DNA of 64,000 nt, taken from NCBI RefSeq assembly GCF_021044625.1, contig NZ_CP087999.1:4547001-4611000 (forward strand), given 5' to 3'. A program made the position numbers and the translations under genes. Below, piece by piece: positions 29,161 through 38,022 of this stretch (its first letter is position 1; every line of letters begins with the position of its first letter). The notes below the pieces were generated by a model, which ran no database searches, was not told the DNA's origin, and was given only the letters and a program-made list of their open reading frames with translations. Source of the stretch: Geomonas sp. RF6. Lineage in GTDB: Bacteria > Desulfobacterota > Desulfuromonadia > Geobacterales > Geobacteraceae.

Positions 29161-31941
29161 ATGGAAATGCTCTCTGATTGTCGACAGGGGGAGTGCGCGG
29201 CGATGCGCGACGGCGCTGGACACGGTAAAGGTGACTACGACCTGCTCAAACGCGTCTTTCACCGGATGCGGGAGGCAGTCCTCATTCTGGACGACCAAGA
29301 CCGGATCGTGCTGATCAACCAGGCCGCAGCAAGGACTTTCTTTGCCACTTCCGACGAAAAGCCCCTCATACAGAGGCATTTCGACCAACTCTCGCACGAG
29401 CTCTCCTCTTTCCGCGCGAAGAATGTCGGCGAAATCTCCCTCCAGCTGAACCTGACGACGGCAACGGGGACTGGGCGTTTCCAGGTAACGGTCGAGCGGC
29501 TCGACTCGCATGATTCCGCAGTCCTTCTCATCATGGAGGACATCACCGACCTGCAAAGGGCGCACGACGAGCTCGAGCAGAAGATCGCCGACCGCACCTT
29601 CGATCTCGCTGTGGCAAACGAGCAGTTGCAGTCGGAGATGATTGTGCGCCAGCGTGTAGACGAGGAACTGAAGGCGATGCGCCAGTTCATGTCGGCGCTT
29701 CTCGAGCACGCGCCCGTTCCTGTCTTTGCCCGCGACCGCGAGCACCGCTACCTCCTGGTGAACCGCGGGTGGGAAGAGGTGACCGGAGTCAGCCGCAAGG
29801 AGGCGCTCGGGCGCAAGCCGGAGGACATCCTGGCAAAGGACTTCGCCGCCCGCTGCAACGCATCGAACCAGACCGTCCTCGACACGAGAAGTGCCTGTCA
29901 TATAGAGGATTACGTGGAATCCAATGTGGGGCGTCGTCTCTTCCAATTGGTGAAATTTCCCCTGCTGGACGACCTTGGCGAGGTGGAGATCGTTTGCGGC
30001 ATCGCCCTGGACACGACGGAGAAACGGCTTGCCGAGGAGATGCTCGGCGAGAGCGAAAAACGCTTCCGCGCCCTCTTTGAAAACAGCCTCGACGGCATCC
30101 AGCTCTGCCGCCCCGACGGCACCATACTCGCCGCCAACCCGGCAGCCTGCAGGATGCTCGGCAGGAGCGAGGCGGAAATCTGCTCCATCGGCACAGACGG
30201 GATCATTGACCGAACCGACCCGAGACTGCGCCCGCACCTCGATGCCTTGATGGAGAAAGGCAGCTGCACGGGCGAGATCACCTTCCTGCGCGGGGATGGT
30301 TCCTCTTTCCCGGCGGGGATTTCCTGCTCCATCTTCAAGGACCGCCTCGGTCTCGATTCCATCGTCACCGTCTGGCGCGACATCAGCGAGCAGAAAAAGA
30401 GCGAGGCCGCCCTTCTGGAAAGCGAGGAGCGCTACCGGAACCTTGTGGAGCTCTCCACCAACGCGATCTACATCACCATCGGCGGGCGCCTTGTCTTCGG
30501 CAACAGGGCAGGGGTCAAGCTCCTCGGGGCGACTGAGCCCGACGAGGTGCTCGGCAGGGAGTTTTCCGACTTCGTCCACCCCGACTTCCGTGAGGCGGAG
30601 CGGGAGCGGGTCCGCACGGTCACCGAGGACGGCGTCGCCCCCCTCTCCATGGAGGAGCGCTATGTGGCTCTGGACGGCACCGTCGCCGACGTCGACGTAG
30701 CCACCATCCCCTTCACCTTTCAGGACCAGCCGGCGATTCTTGTCCTGGCGCGGGACATCACGGTGCGCAAAAAGCTCGAGGAGGAGCTGGAAAAGAACAC
30801 CCGTTTCGAATCGATCGGCCTTCTCGCAGGCGGGATCGCCCACGACTTCAACAACCTCCTCGCCGCCATCCTCGGCAACATCTCCCTATCGAAGATGCTC
30901 ACCCCGGAGCATGCGGAGACGTACCATCTCCTTGGTGAGGCGGAGAACGCTTCGCTCCGGGCGCGCGACCTGACGCGGCAGCTTCTCACCTTTGCCCGCG
31001 GCGGCGCGCCGGTCAAAAAGAGCGCCACTGTCGGCGAGCTCATAACGGAGACGTGCGCCTTTGCACTCCGAGGCTCAAACGTCTCCTGCATCTACGATAT
31101 CCCTGCCGACCTATCCAACGTGGAAGTGGATGTGGGGCAGATCAGCCAGGTGGTGCAGAACCTTGTCATTAACGCTGACCAGGCGATGCCGGATGGTGGT
31201 ACCATCGTGGTGGTGTGCGAGAATACCGACGCGCCGGATCACGTCCCGGCGCACCTGAAGGGGAGGCGCTGCGTGAAGATCTCCATTCGGGACTGCGGGC
31301 ACGGCATTCACCCGGACCACCTGAAGCGGATCTTTGACCCCTACTTCACCACCAAGCAGAAGGGGAGCGGGCTCGGACTCAGCACCGCCTTCTCCATCGT
31401 CAGAAAGCACGACGGCTGCATCACGGTGGAGTCGGAACTGGGGAAGGGGACGGTCTTCCATATGTACCTCCCGGCGTGCGACGCCCCCCCGTCCGGGGCG
31501 GAGGCGATCTCCCCCCTCCCCTTCTCCGGCAACGGCAAGGTCCTTCTCATGGACGACGAGGAGGCCGTGCGCTTCATCGCCGGGCGCACCTTGCGGCGCA
31601 TGGGGTTCGAGGTTGTCTACGCCAAGGACGGGGTACAGGCGATTGCGCTCTACTCGGAGGCGCTGCGATCGGGGGAGCCGTTCACCGCGGTGGTGATGGA
31701 TCTCACCATCCCGGGGGGGATGGGGGGGAAGGAGGCGGTCCGCAGGATGAGGAGTCTCGATCCGGGACTGAAGGCGTTCGTCTCCAGCGGGTACTCCGAC
31801 GATCCGGTCATGGCCGATCCGGAGGCGTACGGTTTCTGCGGGGTCATCCCGAAGCCGTTCCTCTACGAGGAGATGGCCACCGCCCTGCAACAGGTATTTG
31901 GGAAGCTTGAACTGACAAACCGGGCGGCGCGGCAGGAGTAG
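29161..31941 (+). CDS. Multi-PAS hybrid histidine kinase with C-terminal receiver
   Basis: This is a 926-residue soluble-looking kinase with no membrane segment visible. A series of PAS domains (about 30-135, 165-285, 290-405, 410-535) is followed by a HisKA-type dimerisation domain with His561 (GGIAHDFNNLLAAILGN), HATPase motifs (GSGLGLSTAFSIV) and a receiver with Asp847 (VVMDLTIPGGMGG). The GIAHDFNN form is typical of hybrid kinases that use their own receiver in a short relay or feedback. The ATG at 29161 has an AGGAG site; an ATG 42 nt upstream is less likely. The target regulator is not evident from neighbours. Confidence 0.88.
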   Translation: MEMLSDCRQGECAAMRDGAGHGKGDYDLLKRVFHRMREAVLILDDQDRIVLINQAAARTFFATSDEKPLIQRHFDQLSHELSSFRAKNVGEISLQLNLTTATGTGRFQVTVERLDSHDSAVLLIMEDITDLQRAHDELEQKIADRTFDLAVANEQLQSEMIVRQRVDEELKAMRQFMSALLEHAPVPVFARDREHRYLLVNRGWEEVTGVSRKEALGRKPEDILAKDFAARCNASNQTVLDTRSACHIEDYVESNVGRRLFQLVKFPLLDDLGEVEIVCGIALDTTEKRLAEEMLGESEKRFRALFENSLDGIQLCRPDGTILAANPAACRMLGRSEAEICSIGTDGIIDRTDPRLRPHLDALMEKGSCTGEITFLRGDGSSFPAGISCSIFKDRLGLDSIVTVWRDISEQKKSEAALLESEERYRNLVELSTNAIYITIGGRLVFGNRAGVKLLGATEPDEVLGREFSDFVHPDFREAERERVRTVTEDGVAPLSMEERYVALDGTVADVDVATIPFTFQDQPAILVLARDITVRKKLEEELEKNTRFESIGLLAGGIAHDFNNLLAAILGNISLSKMLTPEHAETYHLLGEAENASLRARDLTRQLLTFARGGAPVKKSATVGELITETCAFALRGSNVSCIYDIPADLSNVEVDVGQISQVVQNLVINADQAMPDGGTIVVVCENTDAPDHVPAHLKGRRCVKISIRDCGHGIHPDHLKRIFDPYFTTKQKGSGLGLSTAFSIVRKHDGCITVESELGKGTVFHMYLPACDAPPSGAEAISPLPFSGNGKVLLMDDEEAVRFIAGRTLRRMGFEVVYAKDGVQAIALYSEALRSGEPFTAVVMDLTIPGGMGGKEAVRRMRSLDPGLKAFVSSGYSDDPVMADPEAYGFCGVIPKPFLYEEMATALQQVFGKLELTNRAARQE

Positions 31942-31962
31942 CCGGCCCCCCATGGAGCAGAG

Positions 31963-33339
31963 ATGGAGCTTATAGACAGCCATTCACATATATACGGTGA
32001 GGAGTTTGCCGAGGATCTTCCCGAGGTGCTGGAGCGCGCCGGTCAGGCGGGTGTCAACACCATCATGGCGGTCGGGGCAGACCTCCCGTCGAGCATTCAG
32101 GCGGTGGAGCTTGCTGCCGCCTACGACGGGATCTACTGCTCCGTGGGGATCCACCCCCACGATGCCGCCGGAGTCACCGAGGAGTGCTACCAGAAGATCA
32201 GGGAGCTGGCCCTTGCCCACCCGAAGGTGGTGGCGATCGGCGAGGTGGGGCTCGACTTCTACCGGGACCGCTCGCCCCGCGACGCGCAGGAGGAGGTGTT
32301 TCGCCGTTTCATCCGGCTGGCGCGGGAGCTCTCCCTCCCCCTCATCATCCACGACCGCGACGCGCACGACCGGATCATGACGATCCTGAAGGAAGAGCAT
32401 GCGCACGAGGTGGGTGGAGTGCTGCACTGCTTTTCCGGCGACCTGGAGATGGCCAGGGAGTGCATCGAGATGGGATTCTACATCTCCATCCCCGGCACCG
32501 TCACCTACCCTTCGAACCATCCCTTGAGGGAGGTCGTGGCCGGGGTGAGGATGGAGCACCTCCTCGTGGAGACCGACGCACCGTACCTCTCCCCGGTGCC
32601 GCACCGGGGGAAGAGAAACGAACCGGCCCTCGTGGCGCTCGCCGCCGAGCGGGTGGCCGAGGTGAAGGGACTCTCGGTGGAGGATGTCGCGCGCATCACC
32701 TCGCTGAACACGCGCAGGCTCTTCCGGATCGGGACAAAGGAGAGTGAGGACACCATCGCCTACATGATCAGGCGCTCCCTCTACCTGAACATCACCAACC
32801 GCTGCTCCAACCGTTGCACCTTCTGCCCGAAATTCGAGGAGCTGATCGTCAAGGGGCACGAGCTCAAGCTCTCGCACGAGCCGGACTTCAACGAGGTGAT
32901 GGCGCAGGTCGGGAAGTACCCCGATTTCGACGAGGTGGTCTTCTGCGGCTTCGGCGAGCCGCTCCTGCGCCTCGACCTGGTGAAGGAAGTAGGGGCCGAA
33001 CTGAAGAGGCGCGGCTATCGAGTGCGCATCAATACGGACGGTCAGGCAAACATCGTGCATGGGAGAAACATCCTGCCGGAGATCGCCCCCTTCATCGACA
33101 CGATCTCGGTGAGCCTCAACGCCTGCGACGCCGAGACATACGACCGGCTCTGCCGCACCCCCTACGGAGCGGCAGGATTCGAGGGTGTATGCGACTTTAT
33201 CCGGGAGGGGACGCAGCACATAAAGCGCGTCGTGGCGAGCGCCGTGGCGGTGCCGGGACTCGATATCGGGCGCGTGAAGGCGCTGGCGGAGAGCCTGGGA
33301 GCGGAATTCAGGGAACGCGAATGCGCGGAGGTGGGGTGA
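31963..33339 (+). CDS. TatD-family metallohydrolase fused to a radical-SAM domain
   Basis: This is a 458-residue fusion. Residues 1-258 are a complete TatD-type amidohydrolase fold with the metal ligands HSH (7, 9), the GEVGLDFYRD and GVLHCFSG segments and ETDAPYLSP. Residues 267-458 are a radical-SAM domain with Cys281-x3-Cys285-x2-Cys288 (RCSNRCTFC), VFCGFGEPLLR and VSLNACDAETY. Separate TatD-linked radical-SAM proteins are known; here the two are joined without a stop. TatD proteins are 3'-5' exonucleases or deacylases; the radical-SAM substrate is unknown. It starts 21 nt after the kinase gene. Confidence 0.9.
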   Translation: MELIDSHSHIYGEEFAEDLPEVLERAGQAGVNTIMAVGADLPSSIQAVELAAAYDGIYCSVGIHPHDAAGVTEECYQKIRELALAHPKVVAIGEVGLDFYRDRSPRDAQEEVFRRFIRLARELSLPLIIHDRDAHDRIMTILKEEHAHEVGGVLHCFSGDLEMARECIEMGFYISIPGTVTYPSNHPLREVVAGVRMEHLLVETDAPYLSPVPHRGKRNEPALVALAAERVAEVKGLSVEDVARITSLNTRRLFRIGTKESEDTIAYMIRRSLYLNITNRCSNRCTFCPKFEELIVKGHELKLSHEPDFNEVMAQVGKYPDFDEVVFCGFGEPLLRLDLVKEVGAELKRRGYRVRINTDGQANIVHGRNILPEIAPFIDTISVSLNACDAETYDRLCRTPYGAAGFEGVCDFIREGTQHIKRVVASAVAVPGLDIGRVKALAESLGAEFRERECAEVG

Positions 33340-33352
33340 GTTTTGCGGGGAT

Positions 33353-33426
33353 TTTTACGCCATATCACCATTTCTCCCCCTCTCCTCGTTAATTTCCCTT
33401 GAGCAAAATTAAAATGTGGCGTAAAA
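33353..33426. promoter_or_regulatory. Nested inverted repeats before the diguanylate cyclase gene
   Basis: The outer arms TTTTACGCCA (33353-33362) and TGGCGTAAAA (33417-33426) enclose the inner arms TTAATTT (33389-33395) and AAATTAA (33406-33412). The whole could form a hairpin or a pair of operator sites in the 134-nt gap. There is no T-run, so it is not a standard terminator for the upstream gene. Confidence 0.5.
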
Positions 33427-33473
33427 GAGGTTAATAAAATTTCGCACAGCATCGCGCTGGGGGCAGCTCGGGA

Positions 33474-35585
33474 ATGGGTGGAGTAAGCACACACAATCAG
33501 CCGGAAGACCTTCTGAAGGAGCTGAGGAGCTATCCGTCTCTGGCGCCGTATACCCTCACCCTTTTCAGCTGCGGCAACGCCCTCCCCGTCACACCCGCCC
33601 CCTGCGCGCAGTCGCTGCACGACCCCCTCTGCCACGAGGTCACCCGCCACTTCCTTCTGGAGCAACACTACTCCCAGCTCGACGTGCAGCAGCCGGGTGT
33701 CTACCGTCACAGCGGGGGGCTTTTGTGCTTTGCCCTCCCCTTCCGCTGGCTCGGCGGACGCTACGTCCTTCTGGCAGACGGTGTCAGGGACGAAACGCTC
33801 GACCTGTGGCAGCTCTCCGCTGCCTGCCGCAGCACCAGTCTCGATCTCTTCTCTCTCCTGAACCATGCCGAATCCCTCCCCGTCTCCAGCATCGAGGAGA
33901 TGGAGCGCATTGCCGACGAGATACAGAAGCGCCTCGCCCAGGTGACGGCGGAGGAGCGGGAAACCGTCTCCGGCACCGCGTCCCAGTCCCCCCTTCTCGC
34001 GCAGCGGCTCTCCCGGAGCGTCCGCGTGCTGGGGATGATGGACGAGGCACGCACGATGGCGGAGACGATCTCCCTTGCGGCGGAGACGCTGGGGGAATTT
34101 TTCGACTTCCCCGACATGGTTCTCGTGCTGAGAGACGACGACGGGCAGAAGTTCTCGGTGACCGGACTGTGGGGACTCCCGACAGTGCTCGACACCATAC
34201 CTGCCGTCAAGTTCCTCGCCTTCGCCCGGGGGGACAGACTCAAGAAATGCCTCCCCTTCGAGGAGATGGGCCCGCTTTTCCCCGCGGTGAGGGCGCGCTG
34301 GGGAGCGTGCTTCCCGCTGCAGCAAGGGGAGGAGCTTTTCGGCTTCCTCGCCCTCTTCGACCGCAAGCTCCTCCCTGCGGATCTCTTGCAGATAGAGCTC
34401 ATAACCAGCCGGGTCGGCAGCCGCCTCATGCAGATCAAGAAGGAGATGGAGCAGATCCAGGTAGGGGGGCTGTGCAGGAAGCTGAGCACTCTTACCAACA
34501 CCCTCCTCGTGGCCAACTCGAAGGAAGAGCTCTACCAGATCACCTTAGGCATCGCCGCAGACCTGCTCGGCGCGACGCAGGGGTCGATCATGCTCATGGA
34601 CAAAGGGGGCGATTCGCTGAATATCGTCTTCACCAAGGGGATGAGCCTGAACGTGGCCAAGTGCCTGACGCTGAAGGTCGGCAAGGGGATCGCAGGGTCG
34701 GTGGCCAAAAGCGGCACGCCGCTCCTTGTTAACGACGTGGAGACGGACGACCGGGTCGGGATGGCAAACCGCCCCCGCTTCAAGTCGAAATCGCTCCTGT
34801 GCATCCCGCTGAAGCTGAAGGACAAGATCATAGGGGTGCTCAACCTCTCCGACAAGAAGAACCTCTCCCCCTTCACCGAATCGGACCTGCAGCTCCTCAC
34901 CTCCTTTGCCGGGCTCGCCTCCCTGATCATCGAGCGATACCTCCTCATGGAGGAGTCGTGCCGCTTCGAGCAGCTCTCCGTGACCGACCCCCTCACCGGG
35001 CTGTACAACCGGCGCTTCCTGCAAAGCCGCCTCGAGGAGGAGCTGAACCGCAGCCTCAGGCAGAACCTGAACCTCACCGTCGTCTTCATCGACCTCGACT
35101 TCTTCAAGGCGTACAACGACATCTGCGGTCACTTGGAAGGGGATCAGGCTCTCGTGAAGACCGCCGGGATCATCAAGAGGACGTTGAGGGACATGGACAT
35201 CGTCGCCCGCTTCGGCGGGGAGGAATTCTGCGCGGTGCTACCTGCCACCAGCAAGATGGAGTCGATCGTCGTGGCGGAAAGGATCCGCGCGGAGGTGGAG
35301 CGGGAGAAGTTCCACGGTGAGGAACTGATGCCCCTGGGCACCGTCACCGCGAGCCTCGGCATCGCCACCTTCCCGGAGGACGGCCGCTCTATCGAGGCGC
35401 TCCTGCACGCCTCCGACGTCGCGCTCTACGAGGCGAAGGGAAGAGGGCGCAACCGGGTGGTCGCCGCGACCCCGGCGCCGGTGCTGGAAGATGCGGCGCT
35501 GCGCCCAGCTCCTTCTGCACCCCCCTTGGCGCCTGTCGCTCCCCCTCTCTACCTCGCGAGCTCGGATGGCAGCAGAAAAAGCTGA
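33474..35585 (+). CDS. GAF-domain diguanylate cyclase (GGEEF)
   Basis: This 703-residue protein probably has a degenerate sensory N-terminal half. A GAF domain follows (about 330-480, with CIPLKLKDKIIGVLNLS), then a GGDEF domain whose active-site loop is GGEEF (581-585). An RxxD inhibitory site (Arg572-Asp575) lies five residues before it, so product inhibition is expected. It would make c-di-GMP from GTP. The C-terminus is a Pro/Ala-rich tail of about 40 residues. It is followed by a PilZ-type receptor and an HD-GYP hydrolase, giving synthesis, sensing and breakdown in a row. The gap before the next gene (35586-35868) is AT-rich and holds a repeated GCCATCACTC motif. Confidence 0.92.
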   Translation: MGGVSTHNQPEDLLKELRSYPSLAPYTLTLFSCGNALPVTPAPCAQSLHDPLCHEVTRHFLLEQHYSQLDVQQPGVYRHSGGLLCFALPFRWLGGRYVLLADGVRDETLDLWQLSAACRSTSLDLFSLLNHAESLPVSSIEEMERIADEIQKRLAQVTAEERETVSGTASQSPLLAQRLSRSVRVLGMMDEARTMAETISLAAETLGEFFDFPDMVLVLRDDDGQKFSVTGLWGLPTVLDTIPAVKFLAFARGDRLKKCLPFEEMGPLFPAVRARWGACFPLQQGEELFGFLALFDRKLLPADLLQIELITSRVGSRLMQIKKEMEQIQVGGLCRKLSTLTNTLLVANSKEELYQITLGIAADLLGATQGSIMLMDKGGDSLNIVFTKGMSLNVAKCLTLKVGKGIAGSVAKSGTPLLVNDVETDDRVGMANRPRFKSKSLLCIPLKLKDKIIGVLNLSDKKNLSPFTESDLQLLTSFAGLASLIIERYLLMEESCRFEQLSVTDPLTGLYNRRFLQSRLEEELNRSLRQNLNLTVVFIDLDFFKAYNDICGHLEGDQALVKTAGIIKRTLRDMDIVARFGGEEFCAVLPATSKMESIVVAERIRAEVEREKFHGEELMPLGTVTASLGIATFPEDGRSIEALLHASDVALYEAKGRGRNRVVAATPAPVLEDAALRPAPSAPPLAPVAPPLYLASSDGSRKS

Positions 35586-35868
35586 AAGGTCCTTTTCCCT
35601 GCACTTTTGGATACCTCTCTCCCCTCTACCGCCCCATTCTCACAGTGCCGCTCCCTTCATTCTCTCCTTTTTACCGTTTACTGATTAAAAATCGGTGGTT
35701 TTTGCCATCACTCTGTATTTTTATTGATGAAAGATCAAAGCATTCTGTGTTAGTATTCCACCGCGCTTGAATAGCCATCACTCCGATTGAATCCTCACTG
35801 GATTACATAATGCTAATATTTGATTTCAGTTACGCTATAACAGAATATTTGGAAGCGGAGTACATGTG

Positions 35869-37944
35869 ATGGAACCTATGGAGAGCGCGCGCAGGGTTTT
35901 ACAGTTGGTACGTCCCGGATCCTTGATCGACTTTCCCCAGGAAAGCGACAAGGAACTGAGCCGGGAAAAGCTCATCAACCGCCTTAACTACATCAATTTC
36001 CAGGACGGCACGCTCCTTGTGAACTTCAGACACAGCAGGTTCTCACAGGTTGTCTCCCTGGAGGCAAAGCCCCTCCCCTGCCAGGACGACTGGCTCGACT
36101 GCGCCTGGATCGATCCTGCCGAAGTGCCGCACAAGACGAAGGGAACGACCTTCGAAAACCTCTTCATCATCGATGGCTCGAAGCTCGTGGTCGTGGAGCC
36201 GACCGTCACCGGCATGAGCGAAAAAGGGATCTCCTTCCGCCTGCCGGAGACGTGCCGGGAGGTGAGCTACCGAAAGGTGCGCCGACACCTGTGCGACGGA
36301 GTGGAGGCGAGGCTGATACAAAACGGCGTCCTCTTCGACGGCACCCTCCTCGACTTCAGCGCGGTCGCCTTCCGCATCGAGGTCTCGGCGAAACGCCCGC
36401 AGCGCTTCGAGTGGGTGAACCCGGAGGCGCCGGTCAGCATCATCTTCTCTCGCGACGGGCTCACCCTCTACTCCGCGGAGTGCCGCATCATCTCCGAAAG
36501 CTTCGGCCAGAAGGCCAGAACGTACGTCCTCTCCCCCACCACCTCCCAGATGAGCCGCTTTCGCGCGAAGGAGATGCGCGCCATCCGCGAAGAGCTGGTG
36601 CCGCTGCCAAACATCATCTTCCGCCACCCTTTCAGCAACAAGATCACCGATCTGAAGGTCCTCGACCTCTCCGGCTCCGGCTTCGCGGTGTGCGAGGATG
36701 AAGAGACCTCCGTCCTCATGCCGGGGATGATGATCCCCGACGTGGAGCTGAACATCGCCAACAGCTTCTCCGCGCGGTGCGTGGTGCAGGTCGTGTATCG
36801 CTCGGTGCAGAAAAGCGGGACGGACGAAAGCTGGGTCAAGTGCGGCCTCAGTCTCCTCGACATGGACGTGAACGACCACGTGCGTCTCCTGGCCCTCCTG
36901 TACCTGGCGAAGGACCGCAACTCCTACCTGTGCAACAAGGTGAACCTGGACGACCTGTGGCAGTTCTTCTTCGAGACCGGCTTCATTTACCCGAAGAAGT
37001 ACGCCTTCGTGCAAGCCAATAAGGAGAAGCTCAAGGAGACCTACCACCGCCTGTACACGGAGCACCCGAGCATTGCGCGTCACTTCCTCTACCAGGAGCG
37101 CGGCGCCATCCTCGGACACATGGCGATGCTGCGCTTCCACAAGAACAGCTGGCTCATCCACCACCACGCCGCGAACCGCTCCGAGTCGAACAACGCCGGT
37201 CTCGTGGTCCTGAACCAGCTGGCCCGCTCCATAAACGACTCGCACAACCTCTACTCGGCGCACATGAGCTTCGTGGTGTGCTACTACCGGCCTGAGAACA
37301 AGTTCCCGAACCGCGTCTTTGGCACGGCAGCGAGGCTCATCAAGGATCAGAAAGGGTGCTCCATCGACACCTTCGCCTACCTGCACTACCAGAGGGGGAC
37401 CCTCGGCGGGGGGACCTTCTCCAGGGGGTGGAGCCTCGCCAAGGCGCAGCCAGCGGACCTCATGGAGCTGGAGGTCTTCTACGAGCACAGCTCGGGAGGG
37501 CTCATGCTGCACGCCCTGCACCTCGACGCCGATACCCTCGACTGCGACGAACTCACCCGCGAATACCGGCAGCTCGGGTTCCAGATGGAGCGCCACATCT
37601 ACGCTCTCAAGAAGGACGGCGTCCTGAAGGCTGTCGTCCTCATCAACCTCTCCGACATGGGGCTGAACCTTTCGGACCTGACGAACTGCATCCACATCAT
37701 CGTGCTGGAGGGGGACGAGCTCGGCACGGAGGTGCTGAACCAGGTCCTCGGGATCCTGACGGTGAAGTACGAGCAAAACGAGCTTCCGATCCTCATCTAT
37801 CCGACGACGTACGCAGATGCCAAGGGGGTGAGCTACGAGAAGCAGTACGTGCTTTGGGCGCTCAACATCTCCCACAGCGGGGCGGATTTCTACAAGTACA
37901 TGACGCAGCTTTTGACGCGTTCCGGCAAGAAGAAGCTCCCCTGA
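35869..37944 (+). CDS. PilZ-domain c-di-GMP receptor with acyltransferase-like C-terminal domain
   Basis: This 691-residue protein carries two PilZ-like regions. The first has VRRHLCDG...GTLLDFSAVAF (about 135-185) and the second RFRAKEMR...LKVLDLSGSGFAV (about 225-285), resembling the RxxxR and DxSxxG motifs that bind c-di-GMP. The C-terminal ~330 residues (GHMAMLRFHKNSWLIHHHAA, CYYRPENKFPNRVFG) look like a GNAT/acyltransferase fold; that assignment is less certain. No membrane segment is seen. The ATG at 35869 is 8 nt from GGAG; GTG 35866 is an alternative. It lies between the cyclase and the HD-GYP gene, so c-di-GMP-gated transferase activity is a reasonable inference. Confidence 0.75.
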   Translation: MEPMESARRVLQLVRPGSLIDFPQESDKELSREKLINRLNYINFQDGTLLVNFRHSRFSQVVSLEAKPLPCQDDWLDCAWIDPAEVPHKTKGTTFENLFIIDGSKLVVVEPTVTGMSEKGISFRLPETCREVSYRKVRRHLCDGVEARLIQNGVLFDGTLLDFSAVAFRIEVSAKRPQRFEWVNPEAPVSIIFSRDGLTLYSAECRIISESFGQKARTYVLSPTTSQMSRFRAKEMRAIREELVPLPNIIFRHPFSNKITDLKVLDLSGSGFAVCEDEETSVLMPGMMIPDVELNIANSFSARCVVQVVYRSVQKSGTDESWVKCGLSLLDMDVNDHVRLLALLYLAKDRNSYLCNKVNLDDLWQFFFETGFIYPKKYAFVQANKEKLKETYHRLYTEHPSIARHFLYQERGAILGHMAMLRFHKNSWLIHHHAANRSESNNAGLVVLNQLARSINDSHNLYSAHMSFVVCYYRPENKFPNRVFGTAARLIKDQKGCSIDTFAYLHYQRGTLGGGTFSRGWSLAKAQPADLMELEVFYEHSSGGLMLHALHLDADTLDCDELTREYRQLGFQMERHIYALKKDGVLKAVVLINLSDMGLNLSDLTNCIHIIVLEGDELGTEVLNQVLGILTVKYEQNELPILIYPTTYADAKGVSYEKQYVLWALNISHSGADFYKYMTQLLTRSGKKKLP

Positions 37945-38022
37945 GATGGCGGCAGGCGCGCTCTCGGAGAGGTCGAGGCGGAGCGTACAGATCGATGAAA
38001 TAACCGGTTGTGAGGACGTTCC

